From Streptomyces sp. 6-11-2 (GTDB taxonomy: Bacteria > Actinomycetota > Actinomycetes > Streptomycetales > Streptomycetaceae), in the NCBI RefSeq assembly GCF_006540305.1, contig NZ_BJOR01000001.1:1984001-2048000 (forward strand): a DNA stretch of 64,000 nucleotides, read 5' to 3'. The stretch's first letter is position 1, and each line of letters starts with the position of its first letter. The translations under genes were made by a program, and so were the position numbers. This document shows positions 1-11,948 of the stretch, piece by piece. The notes beneath the pieces are model-generated. The model ran no database searches and was not told the origin of the DNA. It saw nothing but the letters and a program-made list of their open reading frames with translations.

Positions 1-37
1 TGGCCGAAGGCTTGAGCTCGATCGTGGGCGTCGTCAT
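1..37 (-). CDS. ilvE: branched-chain amino acid aminotransferase, 5' end only
   Basis: Only the first 12 codons lie in the window, reading MTTPTIELKPSA. This matches my recollection of the N-terminus of Streptomyces IlvE, which transaminates valine, leucine and isoleucine in the cytoplasm. An AAGGA ribosome binding site lies about 10 bases before the ATG. The next gene upstream is leuB, so two branched-chain amino acid genes are adjacent on the same strand. The rest of the gene is outside the window, so the call rests on 12 residues plus gene order. Confidence 0.75.
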   Translation of the reverse strand, partial: MTTPTIELKPSA

Positions 38-211
38 GAATGAGTGTCCTTCACCGAGTTGTTGTGACAGGCCGCGCTCACGCCCGTACGGCCGGATGGC
101 CTGTGCTAGGACGTCCGAGCATTCCCTCATACCGCGGCTCCGCGTTCGATTATCGCGCGGAGCCGAGGGCGGAAGAAAACGGGGTGAATGCGGCCCAGGG
201 ACTGATGGTGG

Positions 212-245
212 CACCCGGCGCCGGACAGGGGGAAGCCGCCGGGCG
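212..245 (-). terminator. candidate hairpin downstream of leuB
   Basis: A CCCGGCG / CGCCGGG inverted repeat (arms 214-220 and 237-243) sits about 50 bases past the leuB stop. There is no T-run, as is usual for Streptomyces terminators. It would separate leuB from ilvE transcription. The remaining bases between it and the ilvE start are presumed to hold the ilvE promoter, but I cannot fix a -10/-35 pair. Confidence 0.4.
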
Positions 246-291
246 CGGATGCGACCCGACGGCTTCGAAGTTTTCGAGTGGCTCGGCCGGG

Positions 292-1335
292 TCAGCCCGC
301 TACTCGTACGCGGAGCGCGTCGCCGATCTCGGCGGTGGAACGCGCGGGCAGCGCGCCGCGCTCCGCGAGGTCGGCGGAGACGGCGTCCTCGATCCGGGTG
401 GCCTCGGACTCGTAGCCGAGGTGGCGCAGCAGCAGGGCGACGGACAGGACCGTGGCGGTGGGGTCGGCCTTGCCCTGACCTGCGATGTCCGGGGCCGAGC
501 CGTGGACCGGCTCGAACATGGACGGGAACTCGCCGCCCGGGTTGATGTTGCCGGAGGCGGCGACGCCGATGCCGCCGGAGACGGCCGCGGCGAGGTCGGT
601 GATGATGTCGCCGAAGAGGTTGTCGGTGACGATGACGTCGAACCGCTCGGGCTGGGTCACCAGGTAGATGGTGGCCGCGTCGACGTGGATGTACTCGGTG
701 GTGACCTCGGGGTACTCCTCGGCCACCTTGTTGAAGATGTTCGTCCACAGGTGGCCCGCGAAGGTCAGCACGTTGTTCTTGTGGACCAGCGCGAGCTTCT
801 TGCGCGGACGGGCCTGGGCGCGGGCGAAGGCGTCGCGGACCACGCGCTCGACACCGAAGGCCGTGTTGACGGAGACCTCGGTGGCGACCTCGTGCTCGGT
901 GCCCTTGCGGATGGTGCCGCCGTTGCCCGTGTACGGGCCCTCGGTGCCCTCACGGACGACGACGAAGTCGATCCGCGGGTCGCCCGCGAGCGGCGTGGCG
1001 ACTCCGGGCAGGAGCTTGCTCGGGCGCAGGTTGACGTGGTGGTCGAAGGCGAAGCGGAGCTTGAGCAGGAAGCCGCGCTCCAGGACGCCGGAGGGCACCG
1101 ACGGGTCGCCGATGGCGCCGAGCAGGATGGCGTCGTGCCGCCTCAGCTGCTCCAGGTCGGCGTCGGTGAGGGTCTCCCCGGTGGCGTGGTAGCGCCGGGC
1201 GCCGAAGTCGTACTCCTTGGTCTCCAGCTTCACATCCTGCGGTAGGGCGGCGGACAGGACCTTCAGGCCCTCGGCCACGACTTCCTGGCCGATTCCGTCA
1301 CCGGGGATCACTGCGAGATCGATGCTGCGAGACAT
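292..1335 (-). CDS. leuB: 3-isopropylmalate dehydrogenase
   Basis: The 347-residue cytoplasmic enzyme oxidises and decarboxylates 3-isopropylmalate to 2-oxoisocaproate with NAD+, the third step of leucine synthesis. The start [20 protein letters not shown] carries the family's N-terminal PGDGIG nucleotide-binding signature. The substrate arginine segment ([19 protein letters not shown]), the catalytic lysine region (LVHKNNVL) and the metal-binding aspartates ([16 protein letters not shown]) are all present. The length is normal for the short actinobacterial form. A GAGGAG motif precedes the ATG by about 12 bases. It lies between ilvE and a small basic protein gene on the same strand; whether they are co-transcribed is not clear. 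Confidence 0.96.
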   Translation of the reverse strand: MSRSIDLAVIPGDGIGQEVVAEGLKVLSAALPQDVKLETKEYDFGARRYHATGETLTDADLEQLRRHDAILLGAIGDPSVPSGVLERGFLLKLRFAFDHHVNLRPSKLLPGVATPLAGDPRIDFVVVREGTEGPYTGNGGTIRKGTEHEVATEVSVNTAFGVERVVRDAFARAQARPRKKLALVHKNNVLTFAGHLWTNIFNKVAEEYPEVTTEYIHVDAATIYLVTQPERFDVIVTDNLFGDIITDLAAAVSGGIGVAASGNINPGGEFPSMFEPVHGSAPDIAGQGKADPTATVLSVALLLRHLGYESEATRIEDAVSADLAERGALPARSTAEIGDALRVRVAG

Positions 1336-1411
1336 GCGGGCACCCTACTCCTCGTCCCATGAGCTGACATGGAGCGTCCGCGATCCGGACACCCCGGGGG
1401 ACTCCCGGACC

Positions 1412-1543
1412 TCAGTGACCCGTCTGGCCGCCGTTGTCGCGGCGGTCGAGGGCGCGCTGGAGGGCGGCGGCGGCGTTCTTGCGGTCGGACTCGCTGGTGC
1501 GCGGGATGTGGCGGACGCGGCGGCGGACGGTCGTCTCGGGCAT
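1412..1543 (-). CDS. small basic protein, 43 residues, unknown function
   Basis: A 43-residue reading frame (starting MPETTVRRRVRHIPRTSESD) begins with an ATG 8-9 bases after a strong AAGGAG site. It is rich in Arg and Lys, has no membrane segment, and the central part looks helical (KNAAAALQRALDRRD). I recall an annotated small gene at this place between leuB and the proline genes in other Streptomyces, which supports it being real. I do not recognise a domain and assign no function. It ends about 75 bases before the leuB start and could be co-transcribed with it. Confidence 0.7.
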   Translation of the reverse strand: MPETTVRRRVRHIPRTSESDRKNAAAALQRALDRRDNGGQTGH

Positions 1544-1838
1544 GGGAATCGACTCCTTCGAGCAGCATGGAGTACGGAAAAGAAGACTGACGAGACTCCC
1601 CCACTGCCTAATGGGCGTGGGCGGCGCCCCCGGAAGGGGCGGAAAGCCTGCCGCAGGGGTGACCTGCACGGGCCCGGCTCACGACCGCCATTCGCTGGAT
1701 CAAGCGAGACGCTCGGTTCCTACAAAGCTAGGTGAGGACCGGGCATCTGTCTCCACAATTACTCGGACTTCCTACTATCTGAGACGGAGGATAGGGTCAC
1801 ACCCACCTGACCTGGGCCTTCCTCTGACCCAAATGGCT
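1544..1838. other. intergenic region upstream of the 43-residue protein
   Basis: No gene is visible. The stretch at about 1716-1800 is less GC-rich than its surroundings, as expected of a promoter region for the leftward genes. A short CTATC/GATAG inverted repeat lies at 1775-1794 and might be an operator, but five-base arms are weak evidence. Confidence 0.4.
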
Positions 1839-1878
1839 CCGCCCCCGGTCCGGAGGGGTGTTTCCGGAGCGGGGGCGG
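1839..1878 (-). terminator. hairpin terminator after putA-pruA
   Basis: The arms CCGCCCCCGGTCCGG (1839-1853) and CCGGAGCGGGGGCGG (1864-1878) pair with one mismatch around a 10-base loop. It lies 25 bases past the pruA stop, where the leftward proline operon should end. Confidence 0.75.
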
Positions 1879-1902
1879 GGTTCAGGGGGTGCCGCGCGGG
1901 CG

Positions 1903-3543
<1,641 letters not shown>

Positions 3544-3593
3544 GGGTTCCGAACTCCTTGACTTGAGCGGTGTTGCGAGCGGGGTGCGGAGGC

Positions 3594-4520
3594 TCAGCCC
3601 TTGCTGACCATGCTCCGGAGGAAGAAGCGCAGGTTGGCCGGCTTCTCCGCGAGGCGGCGCATGAAGTAGCCGTACCAGTCGGTGCCGAAGGCGGTGTAGA
3701 CGCGCATGCGGTGACCCTCGGCGGCCAGGCGCAGGTGCTCGTCGCCGCGGATGCCGTACAGCATCTGGAACTCGTACTCGTCGAGCTTCCGGCCGGCGGT
3801 GCGGGCCAGTTCCTGCCCGATCGAGATCAGGCGCGGGTCGTGGGAGCCGATCATCGGGTATCCGTCGCCCTGCATCAGCACGCGCAGGATGCGGACGTAC
3901 GCCTTGTCGATCTCGTGCTTGTTCTGGTAGGCGACCTCGGCGGGCTCCTTGTAGGCGCCCTTCACCAGGCGGACCCGGCTGCCGTTCGCGGCGAGGCGGC
4001 GGGCGTCGGCCTCGGTGCGGAAGAGGTAGGCCTGGATGACGCAGCCGGTCTGCGGGAAGTCCTTCCGCAGTTCCTCGTGAATGGCGAACATCGAGTCAAG
4101 GGTGGTGTGGTCCTCGGCGTCCAGCGTGACCGTCGTGCCGATGGCGGCGGCGGCCTCGACGACCGGGCGGACGTTCTTCAGCGCCAGCTCGTGGCCGTGC
4201 TCCAGGGCCTGGCCGAACATGGACAGCTTCACGGACATCTCGACCTTCGGGCCGAGCTCCAGGTCCTTGATCCGGTCGATCAGCTCCAGGTACGCGTCCC
4301 GCGCGGCGGCGGCCTGCTCGGGAGTGGTGATGTCCTCACCGACCACGTCCATGGTCAGTTCCAGGCCCCTGCCGGTGAGGTCCTCGATGATCGGGACGAT
4401 GTCGCCCACGGTCTCGCCCGGGATGAAGCGGTCGACGACCTGCTTCGTCCCCGGGGCCGCCGAGATCAGGCGTCGCATCCGGTCGCTGCGCGACGCGGCG
4501 AGAATCACGGGACCCAGCAC
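3594..4520 (-). CDS. putA: proline dehydrogenase
   Basis: The 308-residue FAD enzyme oxidises proline to 1-pyrroline-5-carboxylate and feeds electrons to the membrane quinone pool. I chose the GTG giving (M)LGPVILAASRSDRM because a GGAGG site lies 5-7 bases before it. An in-frame upstream start would add an unconserved 35-residue extension. The C-terminal half shows PRODH barrel motifs, including a Y-G-I-R-G segment (LYGIRGDEHL) and the substrate-binding YGYFMRRLAEKP stretch near the end. It is monofunctional and about the usual length for actinobacterial PRODH. It lies immediately upstream of pruA and is divergent from a PucR-type regulator that probably controls it. Confidence 0.94.
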   Translation of the reverse strand: MLGPVILAASRSDRMRRLISAAPGTKQVVDRFIPGETVGDIVPIIEDLTGRGLELTMDVVGEDITTPEQAAAARDAYLELIDRIKDLELGPKVEMSVKLSMFGQALEHGHELALKNVRPVVEAAAAIGTTVTLDAEDHTTLDSMFAIHEELRKDFPQTGCVIQAYLFRTEADARRLAANGSRVRLVKGAYKEPAEVAYQNKHEIDKAYVRILRVLMQGDGYPMIGSHDPRLISIGQELARTAGRKLDEYEFQMLYGIRGDEHLRLAAEGHRMRVYTAFGTDWYGYFMRRLAEKPANLRFFLRSMVSKG

Positions 4521-4702
4521 GGGGCACCTCCACACAAACAAGCAACACAAGGCCGCAGCCCGACGGTTCGGGGGCGGCACGGAGAACCACCGTGAAAGTA
4601 AAGGTTTCCTCAGATCGTCGGCCATCGACAGCTGTCACGCATCCGTGCACGTGATCTCAGACAGATGTATGAAGGCCATCGGAAATGCGGGAGAATGCCC
4701 GA

Positions 4703-6016
4703 GTGACATCCAGTGACAAGGGTGACTACCAGGAGCTGGTCGACGAGATCTCGGAGCTGCTCGGCGCGCCGGCCACCCTGGAGAACCGGAACTTCGAGCT
4801 GATCGCCTTCGGCGCCTACGACAGCGAGGGCGACCTGGATCCGTCCGCCCTGGACCCGGTGCGCACCCGCTCGATCCTGACCCGCCGCTCCACGGCGGCC
4901 GTCCGCCACTGGTTCGAGGGCTTCGGCATCACCCGGGCGACCGGTCCGGTGCGGATCCCGCGGACCCCGGAGGCGGGCGTGTACCGGGGACGGATCTGCC
5001 TTCCGGTCCGCCATCGGGGTGTCGTCCTCGGCTACGTCTGGCTCCTGGACTACGACCCCGGGCCCACCGATCGGCAGCTGGCCGCGGCCATGCTGGTCAC
5101 CGGGCGGATCGGCGCGCTGCTGGCGGACGAGGCCCAGCACGGCGCGGACCTCACCCGGGAGCTGCGGGCGGTGCTGACCGCCGAACCGGGCTGGCCGCGG
5201 GACATGGCGGTGGCGGAGCTGAGGACAGCCCTCGGGGCCCGCGCGGACGGACCGCACACGGTGGTGTGCGTGGCCCCCTGGCCGTCGGCGGACCCGGACG
5301 ACGCCCCCTCGGTGCGCACCCTGCCGGGCGCCAGGGCCCTGTGCGCGATCCCCTGGGGTGGGGGCACCTACCCCGCCCTCAAGGCAGTGGGGGAGAGTGG
5401 CCAGAGCCTGGTCCTGCTGGTCGGCCTGCGCTCCACGGACACGCTGACACCGGCAGTGTCGGCGGCGACCCGCCTGCTGGAGCGGGCGGGCGCGTCGGGG
5501 GCCGGCGGCGCGGGCCGCACCGGTGCCGGGACCGGAGGAGCCTCCGCCCAGGACGGGACGACCGGACGGGACGGCGGACCGGTCCGGACCACCGCGGGTG
5601 GCGGCGGGGTGGCCGCGGGGATCGCCGCGGCGCGGACGGGGCTCGACGAACTGGGGACCGCGTGGGCGGAGGCCTCGGCGGCGGCGCGGGCCGCGCTGGC
5701 GGAGCCGCGGCTGGGGCCGGTCGCGCGGTGGGCGGCCATCGGACCGTACCGGCTGCTCACCAGGCTGCCGCCGGAGGCCGCGCACGACCCCGCCCTGCAC
5801 GGGCTGCTCTCCCCCGCCCACCGGGAGCTGGCCCGCACCGCCGAGGTCTACCTCGACTGCGCGGGACAGGCCGGGCGCACCGCCGCCGAGCTGGGCATCC
5901 ACCGCCAGACCCTGTACTACCGCCTGTCCCGGGTGGAACAGCTGACGGGCCTCGACCTGGACGACGGCGAGGACCGACTGCTGCTGCACATGGCGCTGAA
6001 GGCGGCGCGGCTCTAG
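4703..6016 (+). CDS. PucR/CdaR-type transcriptional regulator, probable proline-pathway regulator
   Basis: About 437 residues. The C-terminus (about the last 60 residues, [23 protein letters not shown]) is a typical PucR/CdaR helix-turn-helix (HTH_30), preceded by a variable central region with a Gly/Ala-rich linker. I prefer the GTG start at 4703 ([20 protein letters not shown]) because GGGAG lies 8 bases upstream; an ATG at 4685 is the alternative. The gene is divergent from putA-pruA with 182 bases between, which suggests it senses proline or P5C and activates or represses that operon. That role is inferred from position. Its stop codon overlaps the stop of the convergent TetR gene (shared CTAG). 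Confidence 0.85.
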   Translation: MTSSDKGDYQELVDEISELLGAPATLENRNFELIAFGAYDSEGDLDPSALDPVRTRSILTRRSTAAVRHWFEGFGITRATGPVRIPRTPEAGVYRGRICLPVRHRGVVLGYVWLLDYDPGPTDRQLAAAMLVTGRIGALLADEAQHGADLTRELRAVLTAEPGWPRDMAVAELRTALGARADGPHTVVCVAPWPSADPDDAPSVRTLPGARALCAIPWGGGTYPALKAVGESGQSLVLLVGLRSTDTLTPAVSAATRLLERAGASGAGGAGRTGAGTGGASAQDGTTGRDGGPVRTTAGGGGVAAGIAAARTGLDELGTAWAEASAAARAALAEPRLGPVARWAAIGPYRLLTRLPPEAAHDPALHGLLSPAHRELARTAEVYLDCAGQAGRTAAELGIHRQTLYYRLSRVEQLTGLDLDDGEDRLLLHMALKAARL

Positions 6017-6606
6017 GTCTCCCGGCCGGTGCCCGCGATCACTCGGCGCAGCCCCTCGGTGAGCTGGTCGGCGTCGGTCGCCGAGTCCGGGTCGAAGAGC
6101 CACTGGACCATCAGCCCGTTGAGGAGGGTCTGGTAGAAGCGACCCTCCGTCTCGAGGGCCTCCTTGTCGAGTTCGTTCTCCGGGATGCCGGTGAACAGGG
6201 ACACCAGGCCCGAGCGTCCCTCCTGCTGAGCCTCGCCCAGCATGCGGCGCACCTCCGGAATCCGGTCGCCCTGGAGGACGAGCTCGAAGCTCAGCAGCCA
6301 GATCCCCCGTGACTCGGGGAGCGATCGGATGATGTTCGCCCACACCGCCTGGAAGCGCCCCAGCGACCCGAGGGGTGCCGTCACCGCGCCGCCCGCGCCC
6401 CAGCCGACGCCCGGGGCCTCCCCCACGCCTTCGATCAACGAGACGTACGCCTGGACCAGCAGCGCGTCCTTCGACCCGTAGTGGTAGCCGATCGAGCCGA
6501 GGTTGGTTCCCGACTCCTTCACGATGTCGCGCGCGGTCGTGCGTACGAACCCTTTCTGCAGCAGGCAGCGCTTGGCGCCCTCGAGCAGATCCTCACGGTG
6601 TCCCAT
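6013..6606 (-). CDS. TetR-family transcriptional repressor
   Basis: 197 residues with an N-terminal TetR helix-turn-helix (residues about 5-50: [20 protein letters not shown], then [14 protein letters not shown]) and a helical ligand-binding C-terminal region. An ATG at 6606 is preferred; a GTG three codons upstream is possible. It is divergent from an MFS multidrug-type exporter, and the roughly 100-base gap contains two 19-base direct repeats, so it most likely represses the exporter and itself until a substrate binds. Its 3' end overlaps the 3' end of the upstream regulator by 4 bases. Confidence 0.9.
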   Translation of the reverse strand: MGHREDLLEGAKRCLLQKGFVRTTARDIVKESGTNLGSIGYHYGSKDALLVQAYVSLIEGVGEAPGVGWGAGGAVTAPLGSLGRFQAVWANIIRSLPESRGIWLLSFELVLQGDRIPEVRRMLGEAQQEGRSGLVSLFTGIPENELDKEALETEGRFYQTLLNGLMVQWLFDPDSATDADQLTEGLRRVIAGTGRET

Positions 6607-6630
6607 GCCTGCCACCCTACCCGGGATTCA

Positions 6631-6675
6631 TACAACCGTCCTAGACAAGTGACTTATACAAACGTTCTAGACAAG
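6631..6675. promoter_or_regulatory. two direct-repeat boxes, probable TetR operators
   Basis: TACAACCGTCCTAGACAAG (6631-6649) and TACAAACGTTCTAGACAAG (6657-6675) are 26 bases apart and match at 17 of 19 positions. Each contains a near-palindromic GT-CTAG-AC core. They lie between the divergent TetR and MFS genes, where a repressor would block both promoters. Confidence 0.7.
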
Positions 6676-6703
6676 CGTTTAAGACGCTCGTACAGTACGG
6701 GGC

Positions 6704-8272
6704 ATGACGAACTCGACGAGCACCACCACGACCCCGTCCGCGAACCCGCCGCGTGCCGGGCGACGCGAATGGACCGCTCTCGGCGTGCTGATGCTGCCGC
6801 TGCTGCTGGTCTCGATGGACGTCTCGGTCCTGTACTTCGCCATCCCGGCGATCAGCGCGGACCTGGAGCCGAGCGGCACCCAGCAGCTGTGGATCTTCGA
6901 CATCTACGCCTTCGTCCTGGCCGGCCTGCTGATGACGATGGGCTCGCTCGGCGACCGCATCGGCCGCCGCAAACTGCTGCTGATCGGCGCCGCCGCCTTC
7001 GGAGCCGCCTCGCTGGTTGCGGCGTACGCGGGCAGCGCCGAGACCCTGATCGCCGCCCGCGCGGTCCTCGGCATCGGCGGGGCGACCCTGATGCCGTCCA
7101 CGATGGCGCTGGTCCGCACGATGTTCACCGACCCCGCCCAGCGCGCGAAGGCCATCGGCATCTGGTCCGGTGTGATGACCGCCGGGATCGCGCTCGGATC
7201 CGTGCTGAGCGGTGTGCTGGTCCAGTTCTTCTGGTGGGGTTCGGTGTTCCTGGTCAACCTGCCCGCGATGGTGCTGCTGCTGGCGCTCGGCCCGTTCCTG
7301 CTCCCCGAGTCGAAGAGTTCCGAGCCGGGCCGCTTCGACCTGCTGAGCGTGCCGCTGTCCATGGCGGCGGTGCTCCCCGTGATCTACGGGCTGAAGAAGA
7401 TCCCGTCCGAGGGCGCGCACCCGCTCTACGTCGTCTCCGTCGCCGTCGGCCTGCTCTTCGCCGCCCTCTTCGTCCGCCGCCAGCGCACGGCGGCCTCGCC
7501 GATGATCTCGCCGGCCCTGTTCCGCGGCCGGGGCTTCGCGCCCGCGGTGGTCCTCAACCTCGTCTCGTCCTTCGCGATGATGGGCTCGGCGTTCTTCACC
7601 ACGCAGTACCTCCAGTCGGTGCTCGGCAAGAGCGCGATGGAGGCGGCCCTGTGGGCGCTGCTGCCGTCCGTGCCGATCGGGATGGCCGCGCCGACGGCCG
7701 CCGCGCTGGTCCAGAAGGGCGTCAACCGGGCCTACGTCGTGACGGCGGGCTTCGCGATCGCCGCGGTGGGCTACGGCCTGCTGGCCCTGGCCGGCACGGA
7801 CTCGCTCTGGCTGGTGCTGGTCGCGGCCGGAGTCCTCGCCTCGGGCATCGTGACGGTGCTGTCCCAGATGACCGACCTGGCGCTGAGCGCGGCCCCGGTG
7901 GAGAAGGCGGGCGCGGCCTCCTCGCTGCTGGAGACCGGCGCGGAGTTCGGCGGCGCCCTGGGCATGGCGGCCCTCGGCTCGATCGGCACGGCGATCTACC
8001 GCCATGGGATCCCGTCCTCCGCCCCGGCGGCGGCGCACGAGACCCTGGGTGGCGCGCTGGCCGTCGCCCGGCAGGTGCCGGGGCGCGCGGGAGACACCCT
8101 GGCCACCGCCGCCCGGGAAGCCTTCACCAGCGGGATGCACGGCGCGGCGCTCACCGGGGCGGCGGTCCTGCTCCTCGCGGCGGCCGGTGCGGCGACGACA
8201 CTGCGCCGGATCCACGTCAGGGAGACAGCGGCGCCGATCACGGAGACGGAGCCGTCGAAAGCCGCGGCCTGA
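6704..8272 (+). CDS. MFS exporter, DHA2 (EmrB/QacA) family, 14 transmembrane segments
   Basis: The 522-residue inner-membrane proton antiporter is predicted to expel small molecules or drugs. It has the DHA2 layout: a short N-terminus, then TM1 (VLMLPLLLVSMDVSVLYFAI) with the family's membrane-embedded aspartate in MDVSVLYFA. The motif-A loop is GSLGDRIGRRKLLLIG, and about 14 hydrophobic segments follow. The C-terminal tail is short and hydrophilic. The ATG has no clear Shine-Dalgarno sequence, so translation may be from a short or absent leader. The adjacent TetR gene and operator boxes indicate inducible expression. The substrate cannot be told from sequence. Confidence 0.92.
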   Translation: MTNSTSTTTTPSANPPRAGRREWTALGVLMLPLLLVSMDVSVLYFAIPAISADLEPSGTQQLWIFDIYAFVLAGLLMTMGSLGDRIGRRKLLLIGAAAFGAASLVAAYAGSAETLIAARAVLGIGGATLMPSTMALVRTMFTDPAQRAKAIGIWSGVMTAGIALGSVLSGVLVQFFWWGSVFLVNLPAMVLLLALGPFLLPESKSSEPGRFDLLSVPLSMAAVLPVIYGLKKIPSEGAHPLYVVSVAVGLLFAALFVRRQRTAASPMISPALFRGRGFAPAVVLNLVSSFAMMGSAFFTTQYLQSVLGKSAMEAALWALLPSVPIGMAAPTAAALVQKGVNRAYVVTAGFAIAAVGYGLLALAGTDSLWLVLVAAGVLASGIVTVLSQMTDLALSAAPVEKAGAASSLLETGAEFGGALGMAALGSIGTAIYRHGIPSSAPAAAHETLGGALAVARQVPGRAGDTLATAAREAFTSGMHGAALTGAAVLLLAAAGAATTLRRIHVRETAAPITETEPSKAAA

Positions 8273-8275
8273 GAA

Positions 8276-8322
8276 CACGAAAACGCCGGACGGGCTCCAG
8301 GAGCGCGTCCGGCGTTTTCGTG
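8276..8322 (+). terminator. hairpin terminator after the MFS gene
   Basis: CACGAAAACGCCGGACG (8276-8292) pairs perfectly with CGTCCGGCGTTTTCGTG (8306-8322) around a 13-base loop. It starts 4 bases past the stop codon. The symmetrical A/T flanks mean it could also work for leftward transcription. Confidence 0.88.
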
Positions 8323-8349
8323 GACGAGGCCGTCAGGCCGAAGCGGGGT

Positions 8350-8370
8350 CCGGGGGTGCAAAGCCCCCGG
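8350..8370 (-). terminator. short hairpin after serA
   Basis: CCGGGGG and CCCCCGG arms with a 7-base loop lie 10 bases past the serA stop. Together with the neighbouring MFS hairpin it insulates the two convergent genes. Confidence 0.6.
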
Positions 8371-8380
8371 GGCGGCGACC

Positions 8381-9970
8381 TCAGACCAGGTTGACCGAGC
8401 GGGCGGACGTGGCCCCGATCTCCTCGGCAACCTCCGCAAGCACCCCGGAGGGCACCGTGTCGTCGACCGTCAGCACCGCCAGCGCCTCCCCGCCCGCGAC
8501 CGCGCGGGCGACCTGCATACCGGCGATGTTGATGCCGGCCTCGCCGATGACGCGGCCGACGGTGCCGACGACGCCGGGGCGGTCCTCGTAGCGCAGGACG
8601 ACCATGTGGTCGGCGAGCGCGAGGTCGACGTCGTACTCACCGACCGCGACGATCTTCTGGAGGTGCTTGGGGCCGGCCAGCGTGCCGGAGACGGAGACCT
8701 CCTCGCCGTCCGCGAGCGTGCCGCGCACGGTGACGACGTTGCGGTGGTCAGCCGACTCCGAGCTGGTGGTCAGGCGCACCTCCACACCCCGCTCCTGGGC
8801 GAACAGCGGCGCGTTGACGTAGGACACCGTCTCGTCGACGACGTCCTCGAAGACGCCCTTGAGCGCGGAGAGTTCCAGCACCTTCACGTCGTGCTGGGTG
8901 ATCTCGCCGTACACCTCGACGTCGAGGCGGACCGCGACCTCGCCCGCGAGCGCGGTGAAGATACGGCCGAGGCGCTCCGCGAGCGGCAGGCCCGGCTTGA
9001 CGTCCTGGGCGATGACGCCGCCCTGGACGTTCACCGCGTCCGGGACGAGCTCACCGGCGAGGGCGAGGCGGACGGACCTGGCGACGGCGATGCCGGCCTT
9101 CTCCTGGGCCTCGTCGGTGGAGGCGCCCAGGTGCGGGGTGGACACGACCTGGTCGAACTCGAACAGCGGCGAGTCCGTGCAGGGCTCCTTGGCGTACACG
9201 TCCAGACCGGCGCCCGCCACGCGGCCTTCCTTGAGGGCCGAGTACAGCGCCTCCTCGTCGACGATCCCGCCGCGCGCCGCGTTGACGATGCGCACACCCG
9301 GCTTGACCTTGTGCAGAGCCTCCTCGCCGATCAGGCCGAGGGTCTCGGGCGTCTTGGGCAGGTGCACGGTGATGAAGTCGGAGACCTCGAGCAGCTCGTC
9401 CAGCGTCAGCACCTTGACGCCCATCTGCGCGGCCCGCGCGGGCTGCACGTACGGGTCGTAGGCGACGACCTTCATGCCGAAGGCCGACATGCGCTGGGCG
9501 ACCAGGGCGCCGATGCGGCCGAGGCCGACGACACCGAGGGTCTTCTCGGCGAGTTCCACGCCGGTGTACTTGCTGCGCTTCCACTCGCCGTTCTTCAACG
9601 CGGCGTTGGCCTGCGGGATGTTGCGGGCGGTGGCGAGGAGCAGACCGCAGGCCAGCTCGGCGGCGGTCACGATGTTGGAGGTCGGGGCGTTGACGACCAT
9701 CACGCCGGCCTTGGTGGCGGCGGAGACGTCGACGTTGTCCAGGCCGACGCCGGCTCGTGCGACGACCTTGAGCTTGTTCGCCGCGGCGACGGCCTCGGCG
9801 TCGACCTTGGTCGCCGAGCGGATCAGGATCGCGTCCACGTCGGCGATGGCGGGGAGCAGTTCGGCCCGGTCGGCGCCGTTGCAGTGCCGGATCTCGAAGT
9901 CCGGGCCGAGCGCGTCGACGGTCGCGGGCGACAGCTCTTCAGCAATGAGTACGACGGGTTTCGAGCTCAC
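8381..9970 (-). CDS. serA: D-3-phosphoglycerate dehydrogenase
   Basis: The 529-residue cytoplasmic enzyme makes 3-phosphohydroxypyruvate from 3-phosphoglycerate with NAD+, committing carbon to serine synthesis. It has the Rossmann motif GLGRIGALVAQRM, the catalytic arginine (NAARGGIVDEEA), glutamate (GLDVYAKEP) and histidine (TPHLGAST). These are followed by the intervening (ASB) domain and a C-terminal ACT domain (HMVVLRYEDRPGVVGTVGR) that usually senses serine. This is the long actinobacterial form. The GTG start (VSSKPVVLIAEEL) has GAGGA 7 bases upstream; a further in-frame upstream start is not supported. It lies next to the ilv operon but is separated from it by a perfect terminator and its own leader region. 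Confidence 0.96.
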   Translation of the reverse strand: MSSKPVVLIAEELSPATVDALGPDFEIRHCNGADRAELLPAIADVDAILIRSATKVDAEAVAAANKLKVVARAGVGLDNVDVSAATKAGVMVVNAPTSNIVTAAELACGLLLATARNIPQANAALKNGEWKRSKYTGVELAEKTLGVVGLGRIGALVAQRMSAFGMKVVAYDPYVQPARAAQMGVKVLTLDELLEVSDFITVHLPKTPETLGLIGEEALHKVKPGVRIVNAARGGIVDEEALYSALKEGRVAGAGLDVYAKEPCTDSPLFEFDQVVSTPHLGASTDEAQEKAGIAVARSVRLALAGELVPDAVNVQGGVIAQDVKPGLPLAERLGRIFTALAGEVAVRLDVEVYGEITQHDVKVLELSALKGVFEDVVDETVSYVNAPLFAQERGVEVRLTTSSESADHRNVVTVRGTLADGEEVSVSGTLAGPKHLQKIVAVGEYDVDLALADHMVVLRYEDRPGVVGTVGRVIGEAGINIAGMQVARAVAGGEALAVLTVDDTVPSGVLAEVAEEIGATSARSVNLV

Positions 9971-10239
9971 GTGAGTCCTCACAGATCTGGGGGCACCTCC
10001 CATGCCTTGAAAAGCTAGGGGGGAGCATGCGGACGGCCGTGTCCCGACGGCCGCAGGCGGAGGAGGGGGCTAGCCGCGTGGAAGACGCACGACGCTGTGG
10101 GCCTGACGCGTTGTAGTTCAGAAGTGTAATGGCGCCGCGTGGATCGCATTGCGCCACTGCGGAAGGATCACCCGTCCGTGGCTGGACGGGCGGGACAACA
10201 CCGCGAACCGGGCACGGACCGGCGGCGTGGCCCGGGCTC
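9971..10239 (-). other. serA upstream region, possible long structured leader
   Basis: No gene is visible. Reading toward serA, a less GC-rich patch at about 10105-10130 (CATTACACTTCTG on the minus strand) could carry the promoter -10. Closer to the gene is a strong small stem (CGGCCGT...ACGGCCG, about 10031-10052) flanked by GCTAG/CTAGC repeats, then the motif CATGGGAGGTGCCCCC at about 9985-10005. The 5' leader could be over 100 bases and structured. I cannot assign it to a known regulatory RNA. Confidence 0.35.
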
Positions 10240-10279
10240 GCCGAAGGGGCCGGAGCGGTACCGCTCCGGCCCCTTCGGC
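10240..10279 (-). terminator. perfect 40-base palindromic terminator after ilvC
   Basis: The 40 bases form a flawless inverted repeat centred on GGTACC (arms GCCGAAGGGGCCGGAGCG and its complement). It starts 8 bases past the ilvC stop and should end the ilvBNC transcript. Confidence 0.9.
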
Positions 10280-10286
10280 ACGAGGC

Positions 10287-11928
<1,642 letters not shown>

Positions 11929-11948
11929 GGTTCTCACTCAGCTCTCTG

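Noticed and set aside
3594..4625. Longer proline dehydrogenase with a 35-residue N-terminal extension
   Set aside because: The GTG at 4520 has a good GGAGG site and starts at the conserved region; the extension is unlike the family and would take up much of the divergent control region.
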